From Eubacteriales bacterium (GTDB lineage: Bacteria > Bacillota > Clostridia > Saccharofermentanales > DTU023): DNA of 33,227 bases. The stretch covers positions 1 through 33,227 of the forward strand of contig JAUNLW010000014.1 in the NCBI GenBank assembly GCA_030532065.1. Direction: 5' to 3'. Positions 1 through 8,030 of this stretch are shown here, piece after piece. The notes beneath the pieces are model-generated. The model saw nothing but the letters and a program-made list of their open reading frames with translations. It had not been told where the DNA came from and did no database searches. Position numbers and translations under genes: made by a program. Within the stretch, counting starts at the first letter, position 1. Each line of letters starts with the position of its first letter.

Positions 1-2
1 CT

Positions 3-530
3 CCTCAAGGCTTTGCGGGCGACCGCATACCTTTATACTGTCAAAGACGGGATAATACTATACTTTACCCTTACTTGAACGCAGAAGATCACCTGCTCTA
101 TGCTGCGCAGTGTTATGGCTTACCACAAAGCAGAGTGGACGAAGTTATCGATTATATTGGCATCGGGGACTTTATCCACAAAAGGACTGTGGCCTGTTCA
201 CTAGGTATGAAACAGCTGATTCTGCTTGCCCTGGCCATTCTGAATAAACCTGCAGTTCTGGTTATGGACGAACCGCTCAATGGCCTTGACCCGGGTAATG
301 TCATTCGCTTTAGACAGATGATGTTGGATCTGGTAGCTGGAGGGACGACTATTTTATTGTCGTCCCACAGCTTGGCGGAAATTGATGCGGTGACTAAGCA
401 TATTTTTTCCCTAAAAAACCATACAATTCAGGAAGAATTTCTCCTTCCAAAGGGGGGCAACCATGACCAACAAAGGGCCGAAGATCGCTATCGCGAAATT
501 TATTCCCCGACTTTTGACCAAAAGTCTTAG
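3..530 (+). CDS. ABC transporter ATP-binding protein, 5' end outside window
   Basis: The reading frame is open from the first bases, so the gene starts upstream and the Walker A motif lies outside the window. What remains is the second half of an ABC ATPase: a region shortly after the Q-loop (LYPYLNAEDHLLYAAQ), a signature segment CSLGMKQLILLA, a Walker B segment AVLVMDEPLNGLDP and an H-loop segment ILLSSHSL. The 'SLGMKQ' signature and short length are typical of exporter or bacitracin-type (CcmA-like) ATPases rather than importers. It would energise the membrane protein encoded at 1690-4248. The last 68 bases overlap the lipoprotein gene starting at 463, which suggests translational coupling. 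The substrate is unknown. Confidence 0.85.
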   Translation, partial: PQGFAGDRIPLYCQRRDNTILYPYLNAEDHLLYAAQCYGLPQSRVDEVIDYIGIGDFIHKRTVACSLGMKQLILLALAILNKPAVLVMDEPLNGLDPGNVIRFRQMMLDLVAGGTTILLSSHSLAEIDAVTKHIFSLKNHTIQEEFLLPKGGNHDQQRAEDRYREIYSPTFDQKS

Positions 531-897
531 CCCTGGATTACATCAACGATTGAATAAAAATGTTTTTTTATTGCTGGGCTTACTAAGTATCTTTATGCTA
601 AGCTCTTGCCTGGCGCCTAACCCGGATATGTCAAATCTCCTGGTAGAGGAAAGCGTTAGGATGGCGGTAGAATTTCCGCCGGAAGAGGGAACGAATCAAG
701 AGGCCGTTTTCAAGATTTTGCTAGAGAAATGGAACTCAAGGCGGACAGTTTTCTTTCATGGTCCTGGTTTTCTCAACAGAAAGACGCTCTTAATCGCTGG
801 AGCGACCAGCAAGAACAACCGGTCCTTTATCACGACCTTAATCCAATATGGATTAGTGATGGTCCAGTCCTTCCGAGAGGCTCAAGCTCCTTACTAG
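463..897 (+). CDS. lipoprotein, N-terminal part of a frameshifted gene
   Basis: ATG 463 follows a good Shine-Dalgarno stretch (aagggggg at about 450-457). After a positively charged N-terminus there is a hydrophobic segment, VFLLLGLLSIFMLSSC, whose LSSC is a plausible lipobox, so the product is probably anchored to the outer face of the membrane. The frame is convincing as far as about codon 89 (EAVFKILLEK). After that the sequence reads as low-information protein while frame 3 becomes coding. Adding one A to the AAA run at 727-729 would join this ORF in frame to the ORF starting at 729. I read the two as one lipoprotein of about 400 residues broken by a 1-base deletion, a sequencing error, or less likely a programmed shift. 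The family is not recognised. Confidence 0.6.
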   Translation: MTNKGPKIAIAKFIPRLLTKSLSPGLHQRLNKNVFLLLGLLSIFMLSSCLAPNPDMSNLLVEESVRMAVEFPPEEGTNQEAVFKILLEKWNSRRTVFFHGPGFLNRKTLLIAGATSKNNRSFITTLIQYGLVMVQSFREAQAPY

Positions 898-1673
898 CTC
901 TGAACAAAGATGGGAAAGCTAATTTGATTTGGGATACGAGTGTATTCCAGGCTTACACTGAAGCGATGACTGCTTTGAAACCTTCAGCTTTGATCTATGC
1001 TTTGATCTATAAAGGTAATTTAGAGAATAGTGAGAAGCACAACGAGTATCCTTCCTGCCCCCTGATATTGTGCGAAGAATTTGATTTACAAAAGAAAGCC
1101 GACGGAAGTTACTGTCATTTGGATTCGGGAGAAGTTGGTTATTTTTATCCTTTAGGTAAAGAGAAACGTTTATCAAATTGGGCGAACTCTATTGAAAACT
1201 TGATTCCTCTTTCCAGCAAACATAAGCCAGAAGCGATGGACTTTGCTCGTAGACTTTACCAGGATCCGGACTTGGCCCTGATCATAGCGGCAGATCAGGA
1301 CGCTGTGTCTCTTAATGTTAAAGAATGGTATCAACTGCAGATAACTCAAGGAAGGCTTTTTAACCAGTATCTTTTACCGGCAGGTCAGGAATTTTTAGCT
1401 AGTTATGATATGGAAAAAAACGAACTAGGAGGAGACGAGGACCTTTGGCTTGGTTTTTATTCTCCTGGTTTTGATCACGCTCCTGAAACAGATGCCATTC
1501 TAGACTTCCTTATGAGTGAAGAAGGTTGGACCTTGTATTGGCAGATCTTATACCCTCAAGCGGGCAGTAAAGAGGCCAAAGACAAAATGGAAGATAAACT
1601 TAAAGAATTGGGCCTTGAGAAAATTATCCTTGTCCTGGAGCAGGATGCGAAAGAATTCTTAGAGCAAAACTAG
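729..1673 (+). CDS. C-terminal part of the frameshifted lipoprotein
   Basis: This 314-codon frame starts at an ATG with no convincing ribosome binding site. It carries the bulk of the protein begun at 463: a soluble, Trp/Tyr-rich sequence with segments such as WSWFSQQKDALNRW and FARRLYQDPDLALIIAADQD. Its end sits 16 bases before the next gene, and aaaaggag between them is that gene's ribosome binding site. The position between an ABC ATPase and an ABC-2-like membrane protein suggests an accessory or substrate-contacting lipoprotein of the transporter. It has loose resemblance to extracellular solute-binding proteins, but I cannot assign a family. It could be translated only if the shift is programmed or an assembly error. 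Confidence 0.6.
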   Translation: MELKADSFLSWSWFSQQKDALNRWSDQQEQPVLYHDLNPIWISDGPVLPRGSSSLLALNKDGKANLIWDTSVFQAYTEAMTALKPSALIYALIYKGNLENSEKHNEYPSCPLILCEEFDLQKKADGSYCHLDSGEVGYFYPLGKEKRLSNWANSIENLIPLSSKHKPEAMDFARRLYQDPDLALIIAADQDAVSLNVKEWYQLQITQGRLFNQYLLPAGQEFLASYDMEKNELGGDEDLWLGFYSPGFDHAPETDAILDFLMSEEGWTLYWQILYPQAGSKEAKDKMEDKLKELGLEKIILVLEQDAKEFLEQN

Positions 1674-1689
1674 AAAAGGAGCCTAAACC

Positions 1690-4248
1690 ATGAAACACAT
1701 ATCCTTTGAACTAAAAAAACTTAGGAAAAATGGCATGCTCCTTTTGGTATGTTTCTTAGCACTGACTATGGGACTTGTGAATCAAATCTATGCCAAATCG
1801 GATTTATCGCTAGATATCACCTACACATCTTCTCTTGACCAAGCAAGCCGGGATGTGAGAGATGTCATCATCAGAGATTACACACCAGATCCGTTCCGGG
1901 TTCAAAGCAGCGGCAAAAAACCTCAAGCTAATTATGCCGAGAAAGTAATCTTAAGCTATCAAAAGGGTGATACTTTTGAGGCAGGCTATAGTTTTGTTTT
2001 ACCGCCCAGCCGAGAGCTTTTTGCCAGGGCCATTATCCTTATTGATGCAGAAGACTATACCTGGACTGCTGACCAAGAAAACAATATTCGTTTTGGACTT
2101 GTTCTGGCGGATTTCCTGGATAAACATGAGACAGAGGAAGAAAGTTTAGACTATCCTACGGCGCTATATTTCTTGAAGAGAGGTTCGCCCTTTATTTTTG
2201 GTATGATTCCTCTGGTATTCTTTTTAATCCTTAGTCATCATTTTAACAGTGAGGATGAGGAGAAGGGTAGCTTGGTCTATAATACTTGCCTACCAAAAAC
2301 AAAAAGCACGGGTCTAAAATCGAGATTTATAGCCCTGCTATTGCTGGCTCTTGTGTATATTTTTGAGGTGACTTTGGTATCTTTATTAGCAAGCTGCTTA
2401 AGCGGTCTGCCTTTAGGCTACTTCAGCTTACCCAATCAAGTCATGGGCTTACCAGGTTATCATCTTTCCACTATTTCTCTCTTAGTCTTGATTCTCTTGG
2501 ATTATTTCTTACGTATTGTAGTCATAATCAGCTTAGGGCAATGGCTGGCCGTCCGAGTTTCATCGCGTATTGCTACGAATATTCTTGCTTCTCTCTTGGT
2601 CCTTTTTTGCTACTACATAACGTCTCAAATAAGTGCTCTCCAAAGCCAATTTAACCCTCTTTATTTCAGCTACCAAAGTAGGTTTTTAGGTAGTTATGGC
2701 ATGGATTTGGGAGAAAGCATGGTGGTAACAGGTCATAGCTCGACTCCCCCCAGATCGGCACTGTTTTATTTTCTACCACTCTTACTCATAGGTTTATTCT
2801 TTCTTGGCTTAAGCCTTTTACCTCGTAAGAAAAAATCCTGGAAGCTTAAACAAGAAGATTATACTTTGACTCCTCGGACCAGAAGACTGGCTCAGTCCCA
2901 ATTATACGGTGTCTATTTTGAGTGGAGAAAAATGGATAGACTTTTACACTTCCGTCAGGGTCTTGTGGCCCTGGTTATGCTTGGCCTTTTTATGAGTGGC
3001 ATGTTGCTATTTCGTGACCTATTTACACTTGACGACCAACTCTGGCCCAAACAGCTTGATTACTATAAAAGTGAAAACGCTAATTTAGAAGCCGAACTCG
3101 AAGAAATAGAGGAAAAACTTGATCAGGTTAGCAGTAGTAAACAGACTCGAGATGAGCTTAGAGATCAGAAGAGCTTCCTGGAGATGTTAATTGAATCTAA
3201 TAATTCGGATGAGGCTCAGATTGAGGATAGGATACAAGCTTTCGGGGAAGGCGATTCAGCAAGTTACTATCAGTTTGATTTTACTGATCAGCTGTTCTCA
3301 TTCGGAAAACTAGAGGGTGTCAGCGCTTCAGGAGAAAGCCGCTATGTCCAGGGTGATTTCCCCTCTAATTTTGGTTATCAGGTAAGCCGAGAACGGACTC
3401 AGCTTCTGATTGATCGAGATATACCTCCACTCCTGCGGAGCGAAGCGATTCCTACTATATATGACGAGATGAAAGATCCTCTCTTACAGCGAATAATTGA
3501 CTTAGACAGCCAAATCGCAGACCATTCTGTTTTAGGTCTCATTCATCGCCTTTTCCACTATTACCGACTGGATATCATCCTTCTTGTGTTTTTCTTGGCG
3601 ACTTGCGGATCTAGTTATGCAATTGAGAGGGAAAAATCTGCCAGCTTGTGTTGGCTTTATACCTTGCCCCAGCACCGCTACCGCATTGCCTGGCAAAAAT
3701 ACCTGGCCTCCTTTGTCCGTGCTGTACAGTACCTGCTTGCATTCTGCCTGCCAGTTTTAGCCGTCGGGCTAGTGAGTGGAGGCTTTGGCCGGGTAGATTT
3801 CCCGGTTATGCGTTATCTTGAGTTGGCTGAGGATGCCCAATTTGGCGGCAATTTTGCCGGCACATATGAATTTATTAACTTGGCTTCCATAATTGGCCAA
3901 ATTTTTCTCCTGCTTCTGTGCGCGATGGCCTTCATCTTAGCCTTTAGCCTCTTTGTCTCAACTTTCTTCTCTGGTGTTATGACCTCTCTTGGCGTGACTA
4001 TATTAATACTAATCATTGCCTATCTTAGTAACCTGGCCCTGGGCCAACATCCCATAGCTGCCAATTTACCCTTTATTGCTTTAAACATAGAGCCTCTCGT
4101 CAGTGGGGAAAGCCTGGTGAAATACGCTAACCTTGACTTAACCGTTAGTCACGGCGTACTTTCATTGTTGGACTGGACCATCATTTTTCTCGCTCTTACT
4201 ATGTTCAGTCTGCAACACAATGTTGATGCAGTAAAGCAAGATGCTTAA
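1690..4248 (+). CDS. large ABC-2-like transport permease
   Basis: ATG 1690 follows aaaaggagcctaaacc, a strong ribosome binding site. The 852-residue protein has two similar halves. Each starts with a membrane segment (MLLLVCFLALTMGLVNQ near residue 15; a second one after residue 410, LVALVMLGLFMSGMLLF) followed by a large extracytoplasmic region and then a bundle of hydrophobic helices. The second external region is a predicted coiled coil (residues about 455-505, rich in E, L, K and Q). The stretch beginning GSSYAIEREKSASLCW is typical of ABC-2 permeases, where a cytoplasmic loop contacts the ATPase. It looks like a fused pair of membrane domains, so together with the ATPase at 3-530 it would make a full exporter. 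The substrate is unknown. Confidence 0.75.
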   Translation: MKHISFELKKLRKNGMLLLVCFLALTMGLVNQIYAKSDLSLDITYTSSLDQASRDVRDVIIRDYTPDPFRVQSSGKKPQANYAEKVILSYQKGDTFEAGYSFVLPPSRELFARAIILIDAEDYTWTADQENNIRFGLVLADFLDKHETEEESLDYPTALYFLKRGSPFIFGMIPLVFFLILSHHFNSEDEEKGSLVYNTCLPKTKSTGLKSRFIALLLLALVYIFEVTLVSLLASCLSGLPLGYFSLPNQVMGLPGYHLSTISLLVLILLDYFLRIVVIISLGQWLAVRVSSRIATNILASLLVLFCYYITSQISALQSQFNPLYFSYQSRFLGSYGMDLGESMVVTGHSSTPPRSALFYFLPLLLIGLFFLGLSLLPRKKKSWKLKQEDYTLTPRTRRLAQSQLYGVYFEWRKMDRLLHFRQGLVALVMLGLFMSGMLLFRDLFTLDDQLWPKQLDYYKSENANLEAELEEIEEKLDQVSSSKQTRDELRDQKSFLEMLIESNNSDEAQIEDRIQAFGEGDSASYYQFDFTDQLFSFGKLEGVSASGESRYVQGDFPSNFGYQVSRERTQLLIDRDIPPLLRSEAIPTIYDEMKDPLLQRIIDLDSQIADHSVLGLIHRLFHYYRLDIILLVFFLATCGSSYAIEREKSASLCWLYTLPQHRYRIAWQKYLASFVRAVQYLLAFCLPVLAVGLVSGGFGRVDFPVMRYLELAEDAQFGGNFAGTYEFINLASIIGQIFLLLLCAMAFILAFSLFVSTFFSGVMTSLGVTILILIIAYLSNLALGQHPIAANLPFIALNIEPLVSGESLVKYANLDLTVSHGVLSLLDWTIIFLALTMFSLQHNVDAVKQDA

Positions 4249-4269
4249 CAAAAGGATAATAAAAAGTTT

Positions 4270-4335
4270 ATGAAACGCGTTATAGTTATCGGAAGTCCTG
4301 GTGCTGGCAAAAGCCTGCTTATAGCATTTTATTAG
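4270..4335 (+). pseudogene. stump of a P-loop NTPase/kinase gene
   Basis: The 21-codon frame starts at ATG 4270 behind aaaaggataat, a plausible ribosome binding site, and begins MKRVIVIGSPGAGKS, a beta strand plus a perfect Walker A motif. Proteins that begin this way (small kinases and adenylate-kinase-like 'topology modulation' proteins) run to about 170-200 residues. Here the frame stops six codons after the P-loop, inside the 3' end of the oppositely oriented ktrA (overlap 4319-4335). I infer that the rest of the gene was lost when the ktr locus was joined to this position. The residue after GKS is L instead of the usual T or S, so the join may lie right there, near 4314. Confidence 0.6.
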
Positions 4336-4990
4336 CTATCTGCTCCAGCTTGGCGGCGTCTTCGGTACTACCAATGAGTACCAGGGTGTCGCCTTTTTCT
4401 ATGGTGTAATCGGCCATGGGGGCAATAATGGTGCTGCCATCGCGGTGATAGGCGATAACATTCATCTTGTATTTGTAGTGGAAATTTAACTCGGCCAGGT
4501 TCTTACCCCACCAGGGTTTTATGGACTTCAGCTCAAAGATAGTGTACTCATCAGAAAAGCTGATATAGTCCGTGATGCTGGATCCAGCAATACTTAGAGC
4601 CAAACGTTCGCCCATTTCCAGTTCGGGAAAGACAACCTGATCTGCTCCTAATTTTTTGAGGATATTAGCTTGAGTGAAGGAGGAGGCTTTGGCGATAATA
4701 CGGGGGATTTCGTGTTCTTTGGCGGCGAGAGTACCCATTATGGAGGCTTCCAGATCTGAGCCGATAGCCACTACTGCCACGTCAAAGTTATTAATACCCA
4801 GTTCTGCCACGGCTTTTTCATCATTGAGATCGCACTGGACTGCGCTGGTAACGAGATTGGCTAAGTCTTGAATCCGCTCATAGTCCTTATCCACGAGCAT
4901 GACTTCCAAGCCTTCTTTAAAGAGTTTTTGCGCTAAGGCGGAGCCGAAACGGCCCGCGCCAAAAACTATTACATTGGTATTGGTATGCAT
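4319..4990 (-). CDS. ktrA: Ktr/Trk potassium uptake regulatory subunit
   Basis: A 223-residue RCK protein. The N-terminal Rossmann domain shows the nucleotide-binding glycine motif VFGAGRFGSALA (residues 9-20), the acidic residue closing strand 2 (LVDKDY) and further NAD/ATP-site segments (AVVAIGSDLEAS). The C-terminal half (from about residue 135) is an RCK_C domain, which in this family can bind cyclic di-AMP. It forms the cytoplasmic ring that gates the KtrB channel. The ribosome binding site aggaag lies just upstream and the gene starts 15 bases after the ktrB stop, so the two are co-transcribed. Its 3' end overlaps the P-loop stump on the other strand. Length and motifs are normal for the family. 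Confidence 0.93.
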   Translation of the reverse strand: MHTNTNVIVFGAGRFGSALAQKLFKEGLEVMLVDKDYERIQDLANLVTSAVQCDLNDEKAVAELGINNFDVAVVAIGSDLEASIMGTLAAKEHEIPRIIAKASSFTQANILKKLGADQVVFPELEMGERLALSIAGSSITDYISFSDEYTIFELKSIKPWWGKNLAELNFHYKYKMNVIAYHRDGSTIIAPMADYTIEKGDTLVLIGSTEDAAKLEQIANKML

Positions 4991-5005
4991 ATTGCTCCTT
5001 CCTGC

Positions 5006-6394
5006 TTAACCTACAGTGATATTGGCTTCGGGCAAGCGGATTTTGGAACGCTTGTTGCGGTTAGCCATAGCAAAACCCAAGGTTAATGGACCCACACGTC
5101 CAGCAAACATCGTGCCGATGAGGATAATTTTACCAACTGCTGAGAGGTGGGAAGTAACATCCATGGACAAGCCTACGGTTCCGTAGGCAGAAACTGTTTC
5201 GAATAAGAGTTCTATGAATTTATCATTCTCTGTTAAGGTGAGAATGAAAACTACAAAAACTATTAAGAAAATGCCGACCACAATTAAAGCCAGAGCACGA
5301 CGGATAGTCTTGGATCCCAGATGTTTATTAAAGAGAGTGGGCTCGTCCTGCCCTTTAATGGTCGCCATGGTGGTCACTAAGAGCACGCCCAGAGTTGTAG
5401 TCTTAAGGCCACCAGCGGTGGAGCCCGGAGATCCACCAATAAACATAAGGAAGATTAAGAGGAAAGCCGTCTCCTCGTGCAGATTGCGTGTGGGTAGTGA
5501 ATAAAATCCTGCCGTTCTACTGATAATAGACTGGAAAAACGAAGCCTGAATTTTTTGCGGCACGCTCACTCCCAACAAGGTACCAGGGTTGTTGTATTCC
5601 AAGATGAAAAAGATTACGGCGCCAAAAAGAATCAGTCCGCCCGACATGATCAATACTAACTTACTGTGTGTAGAAAGTAGTCTGAATTTACGTTTCCTCA
5701 GGATTTCCTGAGTGACCAGGAAGCCTAAACCGCCGATCACGACGAGCCCCATGATTGTCCAGTTAATGACTGGATCGTCACGCCAGGGATAGATAGAATC
5801 GCCAAGAATATCAAAACCAGCGTTACAGAAGGCGGACACAGCATGAAATACTGCTTCCCAAGCTCCTTGCAGCCAGCCGTGGGCGGGGATAAAGCGACTA
5901 GCCAGAAGTAGAGCGCCAACACCTTCAACAATAAACGTGAATTTTACTATGTATTTTAACAGACGGATAATACCGGACAGACTAGATAAATTCAGCTGTT
6001 CCTTTAAAATCTGGCGGCTTTTAAGGCCAATTTTTTTCCCCATAACGAGTGGAAACAGGGTGGTGAGAGTCATGATTCCTAAACCACCAGCCTGGATCAA
6101 GCAAAGAATTATGATTTGTCCTGCCAGGTTAAAGGTCTTAACGGTATTGACTACAGTTAGGCCGGTAACACAAGAGGCCGATCCCGCAGTAAAAAACGCA
6201 TTGAGCAGGCCTATGGACTGACCATTTTTGCTTACCCAAGGCATAGAAAGCAATATACCGCCCAAGGTAATGAGACTGGCAAAGCCAATCAATAAAACCA
6301 AAGGTGGATTCAGCTGCAGAGAGTTGAAAAAATCACTTAAACTAACTGGCTTAAGTTTAGTAAGTTTAGAATGTGCAGTATTCGACTTACGCAT
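5006..6394 (-). CDS. ktrB: Ktr/Trk-type potassium channel subunit
   Basis: A 462-residue TrkH/KtrB membrane protein that carries K+ (often Na+-dependent) with KtrA. The four selectivity-filter loops are visible: SASCVTGLTV, SAFCNAGFD, GGSPGSTAGGLK and SAYGTVGLS, each with the filter glycine. The frame is open further upstream to 6529, but I choose ATG 6394 (MRKSNTAHSK): it has gaaggaggctt right before it, and the extra 45 residues are not family-like. The start region is an almost exact 46-bp tandem duplication, so a second AGGAGG-ATG pair sits upstream and opens a 17-codon leader ORF that ends inside the ktrB start. This arrangement would couple ktrB translation to that of the leader. Confidence 0.92.
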   Translation of the reverse strand: MRKSNTAHSKLTKLKPVSLSDFFNSLQLNPPLVLLIGFASLITLGGILLSMPWVSKNGQSIGLLNAFFTAGSASCVTGLTVVNTVKTFNLAGQIIILCLIQAGGLGIMTLTTLFPLVMGKKIGLKSRQILKEQLNLSSLSGIIRLLKYIVKFTFIVEGVGALLLASRFIPAHGWLQGAWEAVFHAVSAFCNAGFDILGDSIYPWRDDPVINWTIMGLVVIGGLGFLVTQEILRKRKFRLLSTHSKLVLIMSGGLILFGAVIFFILEYNNPGTLLGVSVPQKIQASFFQSIISRTAGFYSLPTRNLHEETAFLLIFLMFIGGSPGSTAGGLKTTTLGVLLVTTMATIKGQDEPTLFNKHLGSKTIRRALALIVVGIFLIVFVVFILTLTENDKFIELLFETVSAYGTVGLSMDVTSHLSAVGKIILIGTMFAGRVGPLTLGFAMANRNKRSKIRLPEANITVG

Positions 6395-6451
6395 AAGCCT
6401 CCTTCTTAAGTTTAGAATGTGCTGTAATAAACCTACGCATAAGCCTCCTTC
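6360..6451 (-). repeat. 46-bp tandem duplication of the ktrB start region
   Basis: Two copies, 6360-6405 and 6406-6451, each contain the ribosome binding site gaaggaggctt, an ATGCGTA start and the codons for (T)AHSKL. They differ at several positions, mostly around the codons just after the ATG, so the duplication is not brand new. Confidence 0.85.
6387..6440 (-). CDS. 17-codon leader ORF upstream of ktrB
   Basis: On the minus strand ATG 6440 is preceded by gaaggaggctt, as strong a ribosome binding site as that of ktrB. The peptide reads MRRFITAHSKLKKEAYA and its TAA overlaps the ktrB start by 8 bases. Its middle (TAHSKL) copies the ktrB N-terminus (NTAHSKL), so it arose by tandem duplication of the start region. 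The overlap makes reinitiation at ktrB plausible. It may have no function of its own beyond controlling ktrB translation. Confidence 0.5.
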   Translation of the reverse strand: MRRFITAHSKLKKEAYA

Positions 6452-6478
6452 AACCTTCCAAAGCTCCAGAGTAAGCTG

Positions 6479-6508
6479 ATTATAAAAGCGCGGGATGCTA
6501 AAATACAA
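6479..6508 (-). promoter_or_regulatory. probable ktrBA promoter
   Basis: Reading the minus strand, TTGTAT (6508-6503) and TATAAT (6484-6479) are separated by 18 bases. Transcription would begin about 30 bases before the leader ORF, leaving the leader inside the transcript. The -10 box is perfect and the -35 box matches 3 to 4 of 6 bases. Confidence 0.5.
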
Positions 6509-6530
6509 GCTTGGTACAATGATATCCATA

Positions 6531-6630
6531 ATATCGTTAGCAAGAATTGGAGGCTATGAGGTGATAAAAACGGAGACCGTATATCGTTAGCAAGAATTGG
6601 AGACTATTAAGTGACAAAAACGGAGATCGT
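6531..6630 (+). repeat. 50-bp tandem duplication upstream of the dehydratase-like gene
   Basis: Copies 6531-6580 and 6581-6630 both begin ATATCGTTAGCAAGAATTGG and end CGGAGAYCGT. Each holds a GGAG element followed by a GTG. The GTG in copy 2 (6611) opens a 27-codon frame that runs through the start of the next gene and stops at 6694. This could be an upstream ORF, but codon content gives no further support. Confidence 0.8.
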
Positions 6631-6677
6631 AACATCTAATAGAGAGCAGTTGTCTCTCGCGTTGGCAATCATTGAGT

Positions 6678-7952
6678 ATGATCAAGTCAGTTGAAGATTT
6701 TGGCAAATACATAGAGAAGACACTAGTGCGTTCGCCCGACAAAGCCAGAGAGAGGCTGGTTTTGGCTTATAAATTATTTGGCCTAAAACTCAAGTATTTC
6801 CCTGACAAAAGACTGCCCCTGGCCAAACAAAAAGCTGCCGTTTATTTGAATAAGACAATTGTAGATGCCTTTGAGAATCCGGAAAATCTGGCTTTGGTTA
6901 ATATTTTTATGCCCTGCGAGATTTTGGAGGCAATGGAGATCGTCCCCATGTGTGTCGAGCTTTTGTCGAGTTTTATCACCGGAACTTGGTGCGAAGCCCC
7001 CTTTGTGGAAGCGGCTAAACAGCAAGGTATCTCCAATAGTTACTGCTCCTATCACAAGGTTTTTCTGGGCACAGCATATAGTCAGTTGATGCGACCACCA
7101 GAGGCAATTATCAATACCTCTTTCGTCTGTGACGCGAATAATATCACATTCAGGGAGCTGGCCTCCACTTTGGATGTCCCTCATTTTTATATTGACGTCC
7201 CTACTGACCAATCAGAGGAGAGCATCCAATACGTGGCTGGCCAGCTTAAAGAATCCGCCTCTTTTCTAGAAGAAGTTACAGGTAAAACCTTGGATGAAAA
7301 TAAGCTAAAAGCCACAGTGGCTAGATCAAAAGATACCATTGCTTTGTTCCAGCAGGTCTTAGAGCATAAGAGAAACTGCTATCTTCCCAGTGATGTTACC
7401 AGCGAGCTATATGAGATTTACTTAACCCATAACGGGCTGGGAACCAACATGAGCTACGATTATGCCAAAACTTTTCTACATGATTTCGAGGGCGCTAAAC
7501 CCTTTAAAGGTATAAAAATTCTCTGGTTGCATACTATCCCTCACTGGCAAGGGCCGCTTCTGGACTTATTTAACTTTAACGAAGACTGTCAAATAATTGC
7601 CAGCGACATGAATTTTGAAAATTTTGTCGAAATGGATCCGGAAAAACCATATGAAAGTATGGCCAGGCGCTTGGTGTATAGCCATTGGGCAAGCGGAAAA
7701 GCCCGCGTTGATCAGGCGGTAAGCATGGGCAAAAAGCTGAATGTCGATGGAGTAGTTTGCTTTTGCCAATGGGGCTGTAAACAAACCATGGGGCTTTCAG
7801 GCTTATTCAAAGAAGCCTTTGAGGCTGAAGGCATACCCCTTCTGGTGTTGGACGGTGATGGAGTCGACAAGATGAACTCATCCGATGGACAAGTTTCCAC
7901 TCGCCTCAACGCATTTATTGAGATAGTTAAAAGCAGGAAACATGGAGAATAA
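6678..7952 (+). CDS. 2-hydroxyacyl-CoA dehydratase-like / double-cubane-type subunit
   Basis: A protein of about 424 residues of the HGD-D family (HgdB, FldB, YjiM, and the double-cubane cluster proteins), whose members hold an iron-sulfur cluster reduced by an ATP-driven activase. Conserved family features are visible: MPCEIL (C80), TWCEAPF (C105), CSYHK (C123), SFVCDAN (C151), and a cysteine cluster near the C-terminus, VCFCQWGCKQ (C361, C363, C367), followed by GIPLLVLDGD. The family splits a hydroxyacyl-CoA's C-OH bond or reduces small unsaturated molecules; the substrate here cannot be told. The start is uncertain: ATG 6678 is chosen, TTG 6672 is also in frame, and neither has a strong ribosome binding site. 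It pairs with the dehydratase/activase fusion 78 bases downstream. Confidence 0.8.
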   Translation: MIKSVEDFGKYIEKTLVRSPDKARERLVLAYKLFGLKLKYFPDKRLPLAKQKAAVYLNKTIVDAFENPENLALVNIFMPCEILEAMEIVPMCVELLSSFITGTWCEAPFVEAAKQQGISNSYCSYHKVFLGTAYSQLMRPPEAIINTSFVCDANNITFRELASTLDVPHFYIDVPTDQSEESIQYVAGQLKESASFLEEVTGKTLDENKLKATVARSKDTIALFQQVLEHKRNCYLPSDVTSELYEIYLTHNGLGTNMSYDYAKTFLHDFEGAKPFKGIKILWLHTIPHWQGPLLDLFNFNEDCQIIASDMNFENFVEMDPEKPYESMARRLVYSHWASGKARVDQAVSMGKKLNVDGVVCFCQWGCKQTMGLSGLFKEAFEAEGIPLLVLDGDGVDKMNSSDGQVSTRLNAFIEIVKSRKHGE

Positions 7953-8030
7953 CGTGGAAAATAGTTATTGCTCTATGGCGAGCCTAGACCTGTCTTACCA
8001 CATTTGTCGAGATGATTTAGGATAATAATT

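Noticed and set aside
6395..6529. Longer ktrB start at 6529
   Set aside because: The 45 extra residues are unlike KtrB, cross the duplicated ribosome-site region and lack a ribosome binding site.
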